From contig NZ_JAODNK010000192.1 of NCBI RefSeq assembly GCF_025465275.1, positions 1-63,517 on the forward strand: DNA of 63,517 nt, given 5' to 3'. The position numbers and the translations under genes were made by a program. This stretch comes from Nocardia sp. (GTDB taxonomy: Bacteria > Actinomycetota > Actinomycetes > Mycobacteriales > Mycobacteriaceae). The notes beneath the pieces are model-generated. The model was not told where the DNA came from. It saw only the letters and a program-made list of their open reading frames with translations, and made no database searches. Of the stretch, positions 18,341 through 27,347 are shown piece by piece (the first letter of the stretch is position 1; the number at the start of each line of letters is the position of its first letter).

Positions 18341-19479
18341 TGAGCAACCCGCAGAAGAGCAACATAAAGAAGACTCACACTGCCCGCACCGGCCTCATCG
18401 GCATTCTGGTTGTCGTCGTGCTCGTAGTGGTCGCGGTTGGTTTCGACACCATCGCTTCCTGGTTCGGCTCGACCACCACCTACTCAGCGTATTTCGGAGA
18501 TTCCGGCGGAATCGTGCTGGGCGACAAGGTGTTTCTTTCAGGCGTCCAGGTCGGAAAAGTGGAGAAGATCTCTCTGGAAGGCGATAAGGTCCTGCTGAAA
18601 TTCGGGGTCGACGGTCCCGCGCTGGGGGTCGATACCGAGGTTTCGATCAAGACCCTGACCGTCTTGGGCCGGAAGTTCCTCGACGTCACCAACCACGGCG
18701 ATAAGAAGCTGCCACCGTCGCGGCCCATTCCGATCGAACACACCCGAACGCCGTATCTGCTCACCGATGCCCTCGGCGATCTGTCGACGACGGTAAGCAA
18801 CCTCGACCTGGGGCGGGTGACCGACGCGCTGGGCACGCTCAGCCACACCCTGGACCAGACCGCTCCGAATCTGGGCGCTGCACTGAGCGGTGTTGCGCGC
18901 TTGTCGGATTCGGTGGCCTCACGCGACAAGATGGTGCAGGACCTGTTCCACAATGCCGAGTCACTGACGAAGGTGCTCGGTAGCCGCAGCGATCAGATCA
19001 ACAAGCTACTGGTGGACGGCAATACGCTGTTCTCGGCTCTGAACGACCGCCGTCAGGCGATCCAGACGCTGCTGACCAACCTGTCCTCGGTCACGTCGAA
19101 TATCGCCGCGGTCATCGATGACAACCAGCAGCAGTTGCAGCCGGTGTTGAAACAGCTCAACAGCGTCACCGACATGCTGAACCAGCGCAAAGACGATCTC
19201 GCGAAAGCCATGCTGCCGGCCAGCCAATACATCACCTCGCTCGGCGAATCGGTGGCCTCCGGCCCGTTCTTCAAGGCCTACATCATGAATCTGGTGCCGG
19301 GACAGTACCTGCAGCCGTTCATCGACGCGGCCTTCAAGGATGCCGGACTTGATCCGAGCGCGCTGACCCAGCCTGCGCCGGCCGTTTCAGCGCCCGCGCC
19401 GGAACCGTCGCCAGCTCCCGCGCTGCCCGGATTGCCGTCGCTGCCGGGCCTACCCCCGCTTCCTGGATTAGGAGGATGA
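18340..19479 (+). CDS. mceC: MceC family lipid-transport protein
   Basis: A 379-residue Mce protein. A lysine-rich N-terminus is followed by one membrane segment, the MlaD domain (DSGGIVLGDKVFLSGVQVGKV), the helical tube region and a strongly proline-rich tail (PAPEPSPAPALPGLPSLPG) that resembles the Pro-rich ends of other MceC proteins. The ATG at 18340 overlaps the mceB TGA (TGATG) and has AGGAAGG upstream; a GTG at 18328 is possible but sits on the ribosome site. The Pro-rich tail could reach into or through the mycomembrane, which is inference. Confidence 0.92.
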   Translation: MSNPQKSNIKKTHTARTGLIGILVVVVLVVVAVGFDTIASWFGSTTTYSAYFGDSGGIVLGDKVFLSGVQVGKVEKISLEGDKVLLKFGVDGPALGVDTEVSIKTLTVLGRKFLDVTNHGDKKLPPSRPIPIEHTRTPYLLTDALGDLSTTVSNLDLGRVTDALGTLSHTLDQTAPNLGAALSGVARLSDSVASRDKMVQDLFHNAESLTKVLGSRSDQINKLLVDGNTLFSALNDRRQAIQTLLTNLSSVTSNIAAVIDDNQQQLQPVLKQLNSVTDMLNQRKDDLAKAMLPASQYITSLGESVASGPFFKAYIMNLVPGQYLQPFIDAAFKDAGLDPSALTQPAPAVSAPAPEPSPAPALPGLPSLPGLPPLPGLGG

Positions 19480-19481
19480 AC

Positions 19482-20759
19482 GTGTTGCGATCCATGCCGA
19501 AAATCCGGTCGATGCGCGGTCGGCTCGCCATCGTCTGCCTGATCGTCGGGGTAGTGGCAGCCGGTGTGTGCTGGCAGCTCTACCAGCGGGCCACCACGAA
19601 GAACGCGGTCGCTTATTTCGAGAACACCAACGGTCTGTTCGCCGGAGACCGGGTGAAGATACTGGGCGTAGACGTCGGCACGATCGACTCGATCGATCCG
19701 CACGGTGACCGGATGCGGGTGAAGTTCCACTACGACTCGCAGTACCGGCTGCCCGCCGGGGCGAAGGCGGTGATCCTGTCGCAGAGCCTGATCTCGGCGC
19801 GCGCAATCCAGCTCACCCCGGCCTATACCGGGGGAGCGGAACTGGCCGACGGCGGCGAGATTCCGCTGGAACGGACCGCGGTGCCGGTCGAATGGGACGA
19901 CCTGCGCAAGCAATTGCAGTCGTTGGCCGAGTCGATCAACCCCACACCGGACAATAAGGCGGGGGCGCTGGGCGACTTCGTGAACTCCGCGGCAAATGCG
20001 CTGAGCGGCAAGGGCGATCAGATCAATGACACGCTCACGAAGCTGTCGAACGCCATGACGACAATGTCCGACGGTCGCGACGACCTGTTCGCCACGATTC
20101 GCAATCTGCAGGCATTCATGACCGCATTGTCGGCCAGTGACAGCGAGATCGTCCGGCTGAACCAGAACGTCGCATCGGTGTCCGGCGCGCTCGACGGGAC
20201 CGACCAGGCGCTCGCCCAGGCACTGCAGGGTGTCGACGCGATGTCGAGCCGGCTCGAGAAATTCGTCGCGGACAATAAGGACGGGGCTACCAAGTCGGTA
20301 TCGGACCTTGCGGCGGTCACCAAGTCGCTCAATGATGTTCGGCCCAATATCGAGCAGTTGCTGCACGTGGCGCCGACCGCGATTCAGAACTTCTACAACA
20401 TCTACAACCCGGCGCAGGGCTCGTTCACCGGCGCGCTGGCGGTCACCCAATTCAGCAATCCGGTGCAATTCATCTGCGGTGCAATTCAATCGGCCGGTCA
20501 GCTGGGTGCCGCGGAGGCCGCGAAGCTGTGTGTCTCGCAGCTGGCTCCGGTGCTACGGCTGCTGCAGATGAACTACCCGCCCGTCGGTGTCAACGCCGTG
20601 TCGGGTCTATCGGTCCGGCCCGAGCAGATCGACTACAGCGAGCAGTGGCTGCGCGGCACTGCTCCGACCCCGCCGACCACGGAATCGGTGGATGCGGCAC
20701 GTGGCCTGGCCGGGTTGCTGGGAATCCCGAACCCCGCGAATACCGGAGGAGGACACTGA
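19482..20759 (+). CDS. mceD: MceD family lipid-transport protein
   Basis: An approximately 425-residue Mce protein: membrane anchor (LAIVCLIVGVVAAGVCW), MlaD domain (NTNGLFAGDRVKILGVDVGTI), long helical region, and a C-terminal domain with two cysteines (FICGAIQ, KLCVSQL). Start choice: an ATG at 19476 overlaps the mceC stop, but a perfect AGGAGG at 19470-19475 directly abuts it. The GTG at 19482 stands six bases from that ribosome site and is the better start; the difference is two residues. Ends in a TGATG overlap with mceE. Confidence 0.92.
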   Translation: MLRSMPKIRSMRGRLAIVCLIVGVVAAGVCWQLYQRATTKNAVAYFENTNGLFAGDRVKILGVDVGTIDSIDPHGDRMRVKFHYDSQYRLPAGAKAVILSQSLISARAIQLTPAYTGGAELADGGEIPLERTAVPVEWDDLRKQLQSLAESINPTPDNKAGALGDFVNSAANALSGKGDQINDTLTKLSNAMTTMSDGRDDLFATIRNLQAFMTALSASDSEIVRLNQNVASVSGALDGTDQALAQALQGVDAMSSRLEKFVADNKDGATKSVSDLAAVTKSLNDVRPNIEQLLHVAPTAIQNFYNIYNPAQGSFTGALAVTQFSNPVQFICGAIQSAGQLGAAEAAKLCVSQLAPVLRLLQMNYPPVGVNAVSGLSVRPEQIDYSEQWLRGTAPTPPTTESVDAARGLAGLLGIPNPANTGGGH

Positions 20760-21898
20760 TGCGCGGCAAGAAGCAGGTGGCGGGTGTCGCAATGGCATGC
20801 GGTCTGGCCCTGGCACTGTCCGGGTGTGACTGGCAGGGCCCGAACTCGTTAGCGCTGCCCGGAACCAAGGGCGGCGGCCCCGGCTCGTACTCGGTCCAGA
20901 TCGAGATGCCGAATGTGATGGCCATCCAACGCAATTCGCGGGTTCGCGTCAACGATGTGACGGTCGGCAATGTCGCCGACGTACAGCTGAAGGATTGGCA
21001 TGCGCTGGTCACGGTGACGCTGAACCGGGACGTGCACCTGCCTGCGAATGCCACCGCCAAGATCGGCCAGACCAGCCTGCTGGGCTCGCTGCACATCGAG
21101 CTGGCCCCGCCGCTGAACGACCCTCCGGTCGGAGAGTTGAAGAACGGCAGCGTGATTCCCCTCGAGCAGGCCGGCTCCTACCCGACGACCGAACAGACGC
21201 TGGCCTCGCTGTCGACGGTGCTCAATGGCGGTGGCCTCGCTCGCGTCCAGGAGATCAGCACCCAGCTGAATGCGAGTCTGTCCGGTCACGAGGCCGAGGT
21301 GCGCGACCTGTTGTCGCAAACCAACACCTTCAGTGCGGACCTCAATGCCCAGAGCGACGACATCATCACCGCCGCAACGGGACTCGACCGACTGGCCGCG
21401 ACCGTAGGGCAGCAGAACGACGTGCTCGCAGGGGCCCTCGATCGCATCCCGCCAGCGCTGTCGATCCTGGCGAAGCAGCGGCAGCAACTCACCGATACGG
21501 TGCAGTCGCTCGGCGGGTTCGCCGATTCGGCCGATCGCGTCGTCACCGCCAGCAGTGCGGATGTGCAGCAGAATCTGCGCGATATCGAGCCGGTCATGCG
21601 CGAACTTGCCAATGCGGGACCGGATCTCCCCAGGGCGCTGGGGCTATTACCGACCTACCCGTGGCCGCTGGCCAATATCCCCAAGTTCTTCAAAGGTGAC
21701 GCTGGAAACCTGAGCGGCACAGTCGACTTGACGCTCGGGCGACTGGGTCGAGGACTGCTGCAGGGCACGCCGCTGGAAGGTGTGCTGGAAAACGCCGAAA
21801 CAGCACTGGGGCGCACCGTCGACCGCATACCTGCTCTGTCCACGAAGAATCCGCTGACCGCGGGTCTCGATTCCGTCGTTGTTCGAGGTGGGAAATGA
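20759..21898 (+). CDS. mceE: MceE lipoprotein (LprK-type)
   Basis: A 379-residue Mce protein that is a lipoprotein: the signal peptide ends in LALSGC, making Cys23 the lipidated residue. The MlaD domain follows (MPNVMAIQRNSRVRVNDVTVG), then the helical region and an amphipathic tail. This is the usual place in mce operons for the lipoprotein subunit. GGAGGAGG precedes the ATG, which overlaps the mceD stop. It would be anchored in the membrane by lipid rather than by a transmembrane helix. Confidence 0.94.
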   Translation: MRGKKQVAGVAMACGLALALSGCDWQGPNSLALPGTKGGGPGSYSVQIEMPNVMAIQRNSRVRVNDVTVGNVADVQLKDWHALVTVTLNRDVHLPANATAKIGQTSLLGSLHIELAPPLNDPPVGELKNGSVIPLEQAGSYPTTEQTLASLSTVLNGGGLARVQEISTQLNASLSGHEAEVRDLLSQTNTFSADLNAQSDDIITAATGLDRLAATVGQQNDVLAGALDRIPPALSILAKQRQQLTDTVQSLGGFADSADRVVTASSADVQQNLRDIEPVMRELANAGPDLPRALGLLPTYPWPLANIPKFFKGDAGNLSGTVDLTLGRLGRGLLQGTPLEGVLENAETALGRTVDRIPALSTKNPLTAGLDSVVVRGGK

Positions 21899-23217
21899 TT
21901 CTGTCGCGATTCGTCCGGATTCAGCTGATCATCTTCGCCGTCGTGACCGTTGTCGCGCTGGCCGTGATGGGCGTGGTCTACATGCGGCTGCCCGCGATGG
22001 CGGGTGTCGGCCGCTATGGGGTGACAGTGCAACTGGCCACTAGTGGCGGGCTCTATACCAGTGCCAATGTCACGTACCGCGGCAAGACTGTCGGCATCGT
22101 CACCGGAGTGGCGCCGAATGTGAACGGCGCCGTGGCCACCCTCGATCTGGACAGTGCGGTGCGAATTCCGTTGTCCGCCACGGCGAATGTGCACAGCCGT
22201 TCCGCCATCGGTGAGCTGTACCTGGATTTTGTGCCCGCGTCGCAGGACGGGCCGTTCTTGAAGAACGGTGACGTGATCCCGGTGCAGCGGACGACGGTGC
22301 CGCAGGACATCGCCCCCCTGATCGACACGCTCAACACCAGCCTCACCTCCATTCCGCAGGACCGGCTGGCCACGCTGATCGACGAGACGCAGAAGGCATT
22401 CGGCGGCACCGGAGACGCATTGCAGCGCTTGTTGAACGGCACCGATCGGGTACTCGACCAGGCGCACACCGACTCGGACGCGGTGACAACGCTGATCAAC
22501 GATTCCGCGCCATTCCTCGACTCTCAGCAGGTCAGCAGCGCGGCAATCCGGGAATGGACGCAGCACCTGGCGAATTCGGTGCAACAGGCGCAGGCCAACG
22601 ATCAGCAGGTCCGCGACATCTTCCAGACCGGTCCGGGGGCCGCCCGCAAGGCGAGCGAGTTGTTCGGGCAATTGCACCTGACCGCACCGTTGCTGGTCGC
22701 CAATCTCAGCAGCCTCGGCCAGGTCGCGGTCACCTACAACGCGTCGATCGAGCAATTGCTGGTCCTGCTGCCCGCGAGCGTGAGTGCCCTGAAGACTATT
22801 AACGTGCCGGATTCCGGCGGTACCAATCGGGACTTCCTCGACTTCAAATTGAACCTCAATGCGCCGCCCCCGTGCACGACCGGATTCCTGCCCGAATCCG
22901 AACGCAGGGACGGTTCGTCCACCGATGCCCCGGTCCGCACCTCCGCACCGATCTATTGCGCGATTCCGCAGGACGACGCCAATGCGGTTCGTGGCGCGCG
23001 CAACCTGCCCTGCATGGACAACCCGGGCAAACGCGCACCGACGGTCGATCTGTGTAAGAGCGACCAGCAGTACGTCCCGGGGGGCAACAACCCGTGGATC
23101 GGGGATTCCAATGCGGCCCCGCCCGTGCCGATTGCCCCGCCGCCGGCAGCCCCCTCTACCTACGAATTCCACACCGGCACACCGACTCTGCAATCCCTGC
23201 TGACAGGAGGTCACTGA
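21895..23217 (+). CDS. mceF: MceF family lipid-transport protein
   Basis: A 440-residue Mce protein: N-terminal membrane helix, MlaD domain (TSGGLYTSANVTYRGKTVG), helical tube region, then a tail with four cysteines (PPCTTGF, IYCAIPQ, LPCMDNP, DLCKSDQ) and a Pro-rich end. Cysteine-bearing tails of this kind are typical of MceF. ATGA overlap with mceE. Last of the six Mce subunits; followed by the Mas proteins. Confidence 0.93.
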   Translation: MILSRFVRIQLIIFAVVTVVALAVMGVVYMRLPAMAGVGRYGVTVQLATSGGLYTSANVTYRGKTVGIVTGVAPNVNGAVATLDLDSAVRIPLSATANVHSRSAIGELYLDFVPASQDGPFLKNGDVIPVQRTTVPQDIAPLIDTLNTSLTSIPQDRLATLIDETQKAFGGTGDALQRLLNGTDRVLDQAHTDSDAVTTLINDSAPFLDSQQVSSAAIREWTQHLANSVQQAQANDQQVRDIFQTGPGAARKASELFGQLHLTAPLLVANLSSLGQVAVTYNASIEQLLVLLPASVSALKTINVPDSGGTNRDFLDFKLNLNAPPPCTTGFLPESERRDGSSTDAPVRTSAPIYCAIPQDDANAVRGARNLPCMDNPGKRAPTVDLCKSDQQYVPGGNNPWIGDSNAAPPVPIAPPPAAPSTYEFHTGTPTLQSLLTGGH

Positions 23218-23948
23218 TGATCGGCCGAACCGCAATGCATCCGGACACCGCGAATGTGCAGGCAGAGGAGGACGTCGGCGCCGCGGCAATCGGCGACGAT
23301 ATGCCGGAGACGGAAGCCCCAGGATCCGACGCCTCGACGTCCGAAGCCGTCGAGGAGCTCGAACCGACGGCGGTCGATGGTGAAAACGACGAAGCTGCAT
23401 CGGATTCCGGTGATGCTCGCAACTGGCGTATCCGTTTCCCGGCGGTGCGATCGCTCGGTCGTCCCCGCTTTCGCACGGTGACCGCGGCGCTGACAGCGCT
23501 CGCGATCGCGGGGCTGTCGGTGGCGGCCGTGCTGCTCGCGATTGCGCATCGTGACAGTGGCAGGGCGGGAGACCACGATCTTGCGCTGCTCGGGGCAGTG
23601 CGGCAGGAGGTGGTCAACCTCATCTCGCCGAGCGTCAAAGATCCCGCGGGGAGCGCGGACCGGATCGCCAAGGACGCAACCGGGCAGTGGCTCACTGAAT
23701 TCCAGGGCACCAAGGACAAATTTGTCGGGGCCATCAACGATTCCAAGACCGAGTCGGTCGGTGAGATCCTCGGGGCCGGTATCGAGCGGCACAATGCCGA
23801 CGGTGGCGCGACGGTTCTGGTTACCGCGGTCTCCAAGGTGACGAATGCGTCCGGGGCCAAGGACGATCCGCGGACCTGGAGGTTGCGGATCGATGTGGTC
23901 CGGGCAGGCGGCGGCTACAAGCTGTCGAAGGTCGAGGTCGTGCCGTGA
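23217..23948 (+). CDS. Mce-associated membrane (Mas) protein, pair 1 first member
   Basis: A 243-residue single-pass membrane protein. It has an acidic, Ser/Glu/Ala-rich cytoplasmic tail (residues 1-70), one membrane helix (~90-110), and an extracellular NTF2/VirB8-like domain with ATGQWLTEFQGTKDKF and GAGIERHN. Mas proteins stabilise or assist Mce transporters. TGATG overlap with mceF. It is clearly related to the protein at 24481 (shared ATGQW and AGIERRN/AGIERHN motifs). Confidence 0.85.
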   Translation: MIGRTAMHPDTANVQAEEDVGAAAIGDDMPETEAPGSDASTSEAVEELEPTAVDGENDEAASDSGDARNWRIRFPAVRSLGRPRFRTVTAALTALAIAGLSVAAVLLAIAHRDSGRAGDHDLALLGAVRQEVVNLISPSVKDPAGSADRIAKDATGQWLTEFQGTKDKFVGAINDSKTESVGEILGAGIERHNADGGATVLVTAVSKVTNASGAKDDPRTWRLRIDVVRAGGGYKLSKVEVVP

Positions 23949-24484
23949 TCGCGCGGGTATTCGACCGCATACGCAGGCTCGCGGCCGTCGTGCAGCATCC
24001 GTGCCACCAGGTATGGCGACTGAGTGTTCTTGCCCTGCTTGCCGTTTCAGCGACGGCATGCGCGGCCGTCGGGCACTTCCATTACGCGGCGGCCGATCAG
24101 CGCACGGCCGAGGTCCGGCGCAGTGTCGCCGCGCAGGTGGGCCCGCTGACAGCGGGCGTACTGACCTATAAGGCCGACACTGTCGACGCCGATGTCCAGC
24201 AGTCCAAGACCCATGCCACCGGCGATTTCCTGAACTCGTATACCAAGCTGACGACCGACACCATCATCCCGCAGGCGCGGCAATCGCACGTCGACGCCCG
24301 GTGGGAGGTCAGCGGAACGTCGCTGGTCTCGGCCGCCCAGGATTCTGCGGTCGTCCTGGTTCTGCTGCGCGGGATAACCACCAACAGTACAAAACCGGAT
24401 CCGACCTACCTGGTCAGCAGCGTCCGGGTGCACGTCGTTAAACCGCACGGCCAATGGCTGATCGACCGGATGGAGCCGCTGTGA
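23945..24484 (+). CDS. Mce-associated membrane (Mas) protein, pair 1 second member
   Basis: A 179-residue single-pass membrane protein: short basic N-terminus, one membrane helix (VWRLSVLALLAVSATACAAV), and an extracellular VirB8-like domain (HATGDFLNSYTKLTTDTI, GQWLIDRMEPL). The start is GTG at 23945 in a GTGA overlap. The helix ends in a cysteine-containing TACAA; whether this is lipidated is unclear, as the preceding residues are a poor lipobox. Related to the protein at 25113. Confidence 0.82.
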   Translation: MIARVFDRIRRLAAVVQHPCHQVWRLSVLALLAVSATACAAVGHFHYAAADQRTAEVRRSVAAQVGPLTAGVLTYKADTVDADVQQSKTHATGDFLNSYTKLTTDTIIPQARQSHVDARWEVSGTSLVSAAQDSAVVLVLLRGITTNSTKPDPTYLVSSVRVHVVKPHGQWLIDRMEPL

Positions 24485-25116
24485 GCGCCACTGAAGTTTC
24501 GGAAGTCGAAGCACCGCTCGCAATCGAATCCGATGACCCGGAGGGCGCGGCAGTCAGCGCAGAAGTTGTGCGGAAGACACTCAAGGACAAGGTGTCTCGA
24601 CTCTGCATCGCGCTTCTCTCGATCATCATCGTGCTCGGCGCGGCGGTGGGCGCGTGGTCGATGGACAAGCACCACGCCGTCGACCGCAGCACCGGCCACG
24701 ACCAGGGGATGCTGCAGTTCTCGATGGACGCGGTGGCCCAGCTGATTTCGACCAACTCCGCCGACCCCAACGGATACGTCGACCGGGTGCTGGCGAACGC
24801 GACAGGGCAGTGGCACGACGAGTTCGACGCTCGCAAACGTTCGGTCGTCGACACCATGCAGGCCTCCGGTGGGATCACCACCGGCCACGGCATCGCAGCG
24901 GGTATCGAGCGCCGCAACGACGACCAGAGCGTAACAGTGCTGGTAGTAGCCACCGGTGAATCGTCTGTGCCAGTACCGCAAGGGAATTCGGCGCCTGCCG
25001 AGGCCTCGCCCGGTGGCATGCAGGTGAAGACCGAGCCCAAGCAGTACCAGCTGCGGGTCGATGTCGCCGAGGTCGGTGGGAAGTTCAAGCTTTCGAAGGT
25101 GGTATTCGTCCAATGA
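24481..25116 (+). CDS. Mce-associated membrane (Mas) protein, pair 2 first member
   Basis: A 211-residue relative of the 23217 protein: acidic cytoplasmic tail, one membrane helix (LCIALLSIIIVLGAAVGAW), and an outer domain with ATGQWHDEFDARKRS and AAGIERRNDD. GTG start at 24481 in a GTGA overlap. Compared with its relative it carries an insertion, PVPQGNSAPAEASPGG, before the last strand. Likely an accessory subunit of this Mce transporter. Confidence 0.83.
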   Translation: MSATEVSEVEAPLAIESDDPEGAAVSAEVVRKTLKDKVSRLCIALLSIIIVLGAAVGAWSMDKHHAVDRSTGHDQGMLQFSMDAVAQLISTNSADPNGYVDRVLANATGQWHDEFDARKRSVVDTMQASGGITTGHGIAAGIERRNDDQSVTVLVVATGESSVPVPQGNSAPAEASPGGMQVKTEPKQYQLRVDVAEVGGKFKLSKVVFVQ

Positions 25117-25802
25117 TCAGCAAACAGAATTTCGGAAGATACGGCCGCGAAATCGGCTCGGCCGCTGTCGATCTACTGCCCCCGGCCATTGTCGCCGCAG
25201 CAGCGATCGCCGCCGTCCTCGTGCTGGGTGCACAGGTGTGGACGGAGGCGGGCTGTGGTCTGGTCATCGTCGCCACCCTCGGATTTGCGCTGTGGAATCG
25301 CGTGGAGCACCGGCAGCGCAGGTCCCGCCGGCTGCTGTTCGCCGCTGCGCCGGCGATAGTGGCTCTCGCAGTGCTGGTTTCGCTGCAAATGCTCGTGCAG
25401 CGCCCGGCCGACCACGACCTCGCCTCCGCCCGCACTACTGTCGCCCAAACCGCCTCCGACGGCGCGACGTCGATCCTGTCCTATAAACCGGAGACCGTCG
25501 ACCAGGATCTCGCCGCCGCGAAAACGCGCCTGACCGGTGACTTTCTCGACACCTACGGGAAGTTGGCGGACACGGTCGTCGGTCCCACCGCAAAGGAGAA
25601 GCGGGTGACCATGCAGGCCACACCGACCGGCTCGGCGGTCGAGTCCGTCTCGCGGGACCAGGCGACGGTCATCGTCTACATCGACCAGATCACCACTGTC
25701 GCAGGTAATCCCTCGCCGTCGCAGTCACAGAACGCGCTGCGGGTAGGCCTGGCGAAGGTGGACGGTCGCTGGTTGATCAACCGATTCGAACCGCTGTTCT
25801 GA
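25113..25802 (+). CDS. Mce-associated membrane (Mas) protein, pair 2 second member
   Basis: A 229-residue relative of the 23945 protein, but with three hydrophobic segments at the N-terminus (~25-45, ~48-62, ~75-95) instead of one, then the VirB8-like outer domain (LTGDFLDTYGKLADTVV, GRWLINRFEPLF). ATGA overlap with the preceding gene. The extra membrane segments are the main difference within the duplicated pair. Confidence 0.82.
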   Translation: MISKQNFGRYGREIGSAAVDLLPPAIVAAAAIAAVLVLGAQVWTEAGCGLVIVATLGFALWNRVEHRQRRSRRLLFAAAPAIVALAVLVSLQMLVQRPADHDLASARTTVAQTASDGATSILSYKPETVDQDLAAAKTRLTGDFLDTYGKLADTVVGPTAKEKRVTMQATPTGSAVESVSRDQATVIVYIDQITTVAGNPSPSQSQNALRVGLAKVDGRWLINRFEPLF

Positions 25803-25836
25803 CCGTCAGGACAGCGTGGCAGAAGGAGAATTCATC

Positions 25837-26841
25837 ATGAGTGGTGTCGAAGTCCAGGTCGAAGGACTGACGAAATCGTTCGGTTCCCAGACGATTTGGC
25901 GTGATGTGTCGCTGACCCTGCCGGCTGGGGAAGTCAGTGTGCTGCTGGGCCCCTCGGGCACCGGCAAATCCGTATTCCTCAAGTCGCTCATCGGGCTGCT
26001 GCGGCCCGAATACGGCTCCATTGTGGTGGACGGTACGAACATCCTGGAGTGCTCGGAAAAGGAGCTCTACGAGATCCGCAAACTGTTCGGCGTGCTGTTC
26101 CAGGACGGCGCGTTGTTCGGGTCGATGACGCTGTTCGACAACACGGCCTTCCCGCTGCGCGAGCACACCCGGAAGTCCGAGTCCGAAATCCGCAAGATCG
26201 TCATGGACAAGCTCGACCTGGTCGGGCTGACCGGCGCGGAAGACAAACTGCCGGGCGAGATTTCGGGCGGTATGCGCAAGCGCGCCGGGCTGGCCCGCGC
26301 CCTGGTGCTCGACCCGCAGATCATCCTGGTCGACGAGCCCGACTCCGGTCTGGATCCGGTCCGCACGACCTACATCAGTCAGCTGTTTCTCGATATCAAC
26401 GCCCAGATCGATGCCACGTTCCTGATCGTCACGCACAACATCAATCTGGCCCGCACGGTCCCCGACAATATCGGGATGCTGTTCCGCCGTGAACTGGTCA
26501 TGTTCGGTCCGCGCGAAGTCCTGCTGACCAGCGACGAACCGGTCGTCAGGCAGTTCCTCAACGGCCGCATCGTCGGCCCGATCGGCATGAGCGAAGAAAA
26601 GGACGAGGCTCAGATGGCGCAAGAGCAGGCGATGGTCGACGCCGGCCACCACGCCGGTGGCGCCGAGGACATCGAGGGCATCATCCCGCAGATGCGGCCC
26701 ACACCGGGAATGCCGTTCCGCCAGGCCGCTGCTCGCCGCCAGGAGCGCGTCCGCCGTATTCTGCACACCCTCCCGCGTCAAGCCCGGCTCGCCATCGAGG
26801 AAGTTCTCGAGCCGGTCTCGGCCGCCGAACTGTCCGCCTGA
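25837..26841 (+). CDS. mceG: MceG/Mkl ABC ATPase powering the Mce transporter
   Basis: ABC-type ATPase of 334 residues. Walker A GPSGTGKS, Q-loop LFQDGALFG, signature ISGGMRKRAGLARAL, Walker B IILVDEPDSGLDP and the H-loop IVTHNINLA are all intact. The modified signature and the ~80-residue C-terminal extension are typical of Mkl/MceG, which energises YrbE permeases. AAGGAG precedes the ATG at 25837. In Mycobacterium tuberculosis the single ATPase is encoded away from the mce operons; here it is encoded at the operon end, 34 bases after the last mas gene. Confidence 0.95.
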   Translation: MSGVEVQVEGLTKSFGSQTIWRDVSLTLPAGEVSVLLGPSGTGKSVFLKSLIGLLRPEYGSIVVDGTNILECSEKELYEIRKLFGVLFQDGALFGSMTLFDNTAFPLREHTRKSESEIRKIVMDKLDLVGLTGAEDKLPGEISGGMRKRAGLARALVLDPQIILVDEPDSGLDPVRTTYISQLFLDINAQIDATFLIVTHNINLARTVPDNIGMLFRRELVMFGPREVLLTSDEPVVRQFLNGRIVGPIGMSEEKDEAQMAQEQAMVDAGHHAGGAEDIEGIIPQMRPTPGMPFRQAAARRQERVRRILHTLPRQARLAIEEVLEPVSAAELSA

Positions 26842-26865
26842 TACCAAGTCCCGCAAGGAGATCCG

Positions 26866-26952
26866 ATGACAATAGATTTGGTTGATCCCATCCAGCGCTT
26901 GGTCAGCGCCATCGCCTGGCTGCTCATGCGCGGTCATCTGCCCCCGGCTTAG
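26866..26952 (+). CDS. Possible 28-residue small protein after mceG
   Basis: A short ORF that begins 24 bases after mceG and has a near-perfect ribosome site, AAGGAG at 26855-26860. The peptide starts MTIDLVDPIQRLVSAIAWLL and ends RGHLPPA; its middle is hydrophobic enough for a short membrane helix. It may be a genuine small protein of the mce operon or the start of a gene that lost its remainder, since the disturbed HNH region begins just after it. No family is recognised. Confidence 0.4.
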   Translation: MTIDLVDPIQRLVSAIAWLLMRGHLPPA

Positions 26953-27062
26953 CCTGGCAGCGTTAATGGAAAACCTCCGGCCGGTACGCCGGTACGCCGG
27001 GGTTGCGGGGTCGTGGTTCGAGTTCGGGTTTCCTCCGCCGGTGTCGTGCAGGACAAGAAGAG
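26953..27062. other. Non-coding spacer between the mce operon and the inverted repeat
   Basis: About 110 bases with no gene. It contains a short tandem repeat, GGTACGCC twice in the 26980-26998 stretch, within a GC-rich imperfect dyad. It marks the junction between the mce operon and the accessory stretch. Confidence 0.4.
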
Positions 27063-27206
27063 GTGTGGGAACCCTGGGAGACGTACCCGGCTTACGCTGC
27101 CGCCGGCCTGGGAGCCGGGACCAGGCCCCCAGCGGGAAGACCGGCTGTGGTCCCGTTATAGAGAGCAAAAGGAACAAAGAACAAAAGATTAAAGACGCCC
27201 GGACAA
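27063..27206 (+). repeat. Left copy of a long inverted repeat flanking the DUF222-HNH gene
   Basis: This stretch matches the reverse complement of 29108-29262, with roughly 70% identity over the best 95 bases by eye. Exact shared blocks include GTGTGGGAACCC, TACCCGGC, GGCCCCC and TGTGGTCC, and the match resumes at CCCGGACAA. Inside it, CGGGACCA (27116-27123) and TGGTCCCG (27148-27155) form a perfect 8-bp stem, so transcribed RNA would fold. Confidence 0.7.
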
Positions 27207-27290
27207 GAAGAGAGAAAACGACAAAGAACAAGAGCAAGAGAACAAGACAAGAGAAGAGCAACAACGGGAAAGAGGCTGGACGGTCCGCCA
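27158..27290 (+). repeat. T-poor, A/G-rich low-complexity tract
   Basis: About 130 bases in which T is almost absent from the plus strand, with many AGA, ACAAG and CAAGAG runs. GC content is far below the surrounding gene level. It partly overlaps the left inverted repeat and lies directly upstream of the DUF222-HNH gene promoter. It shows no codon-like pattern and no ribosome site leads into it. Confidence 0.6.
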
Positions 27291-27347
27291 GTCTGAACAA
27301 CCTTATATCACAACATGATTCGCCTTTCCGGGCCTGTCCTGCGGCGG

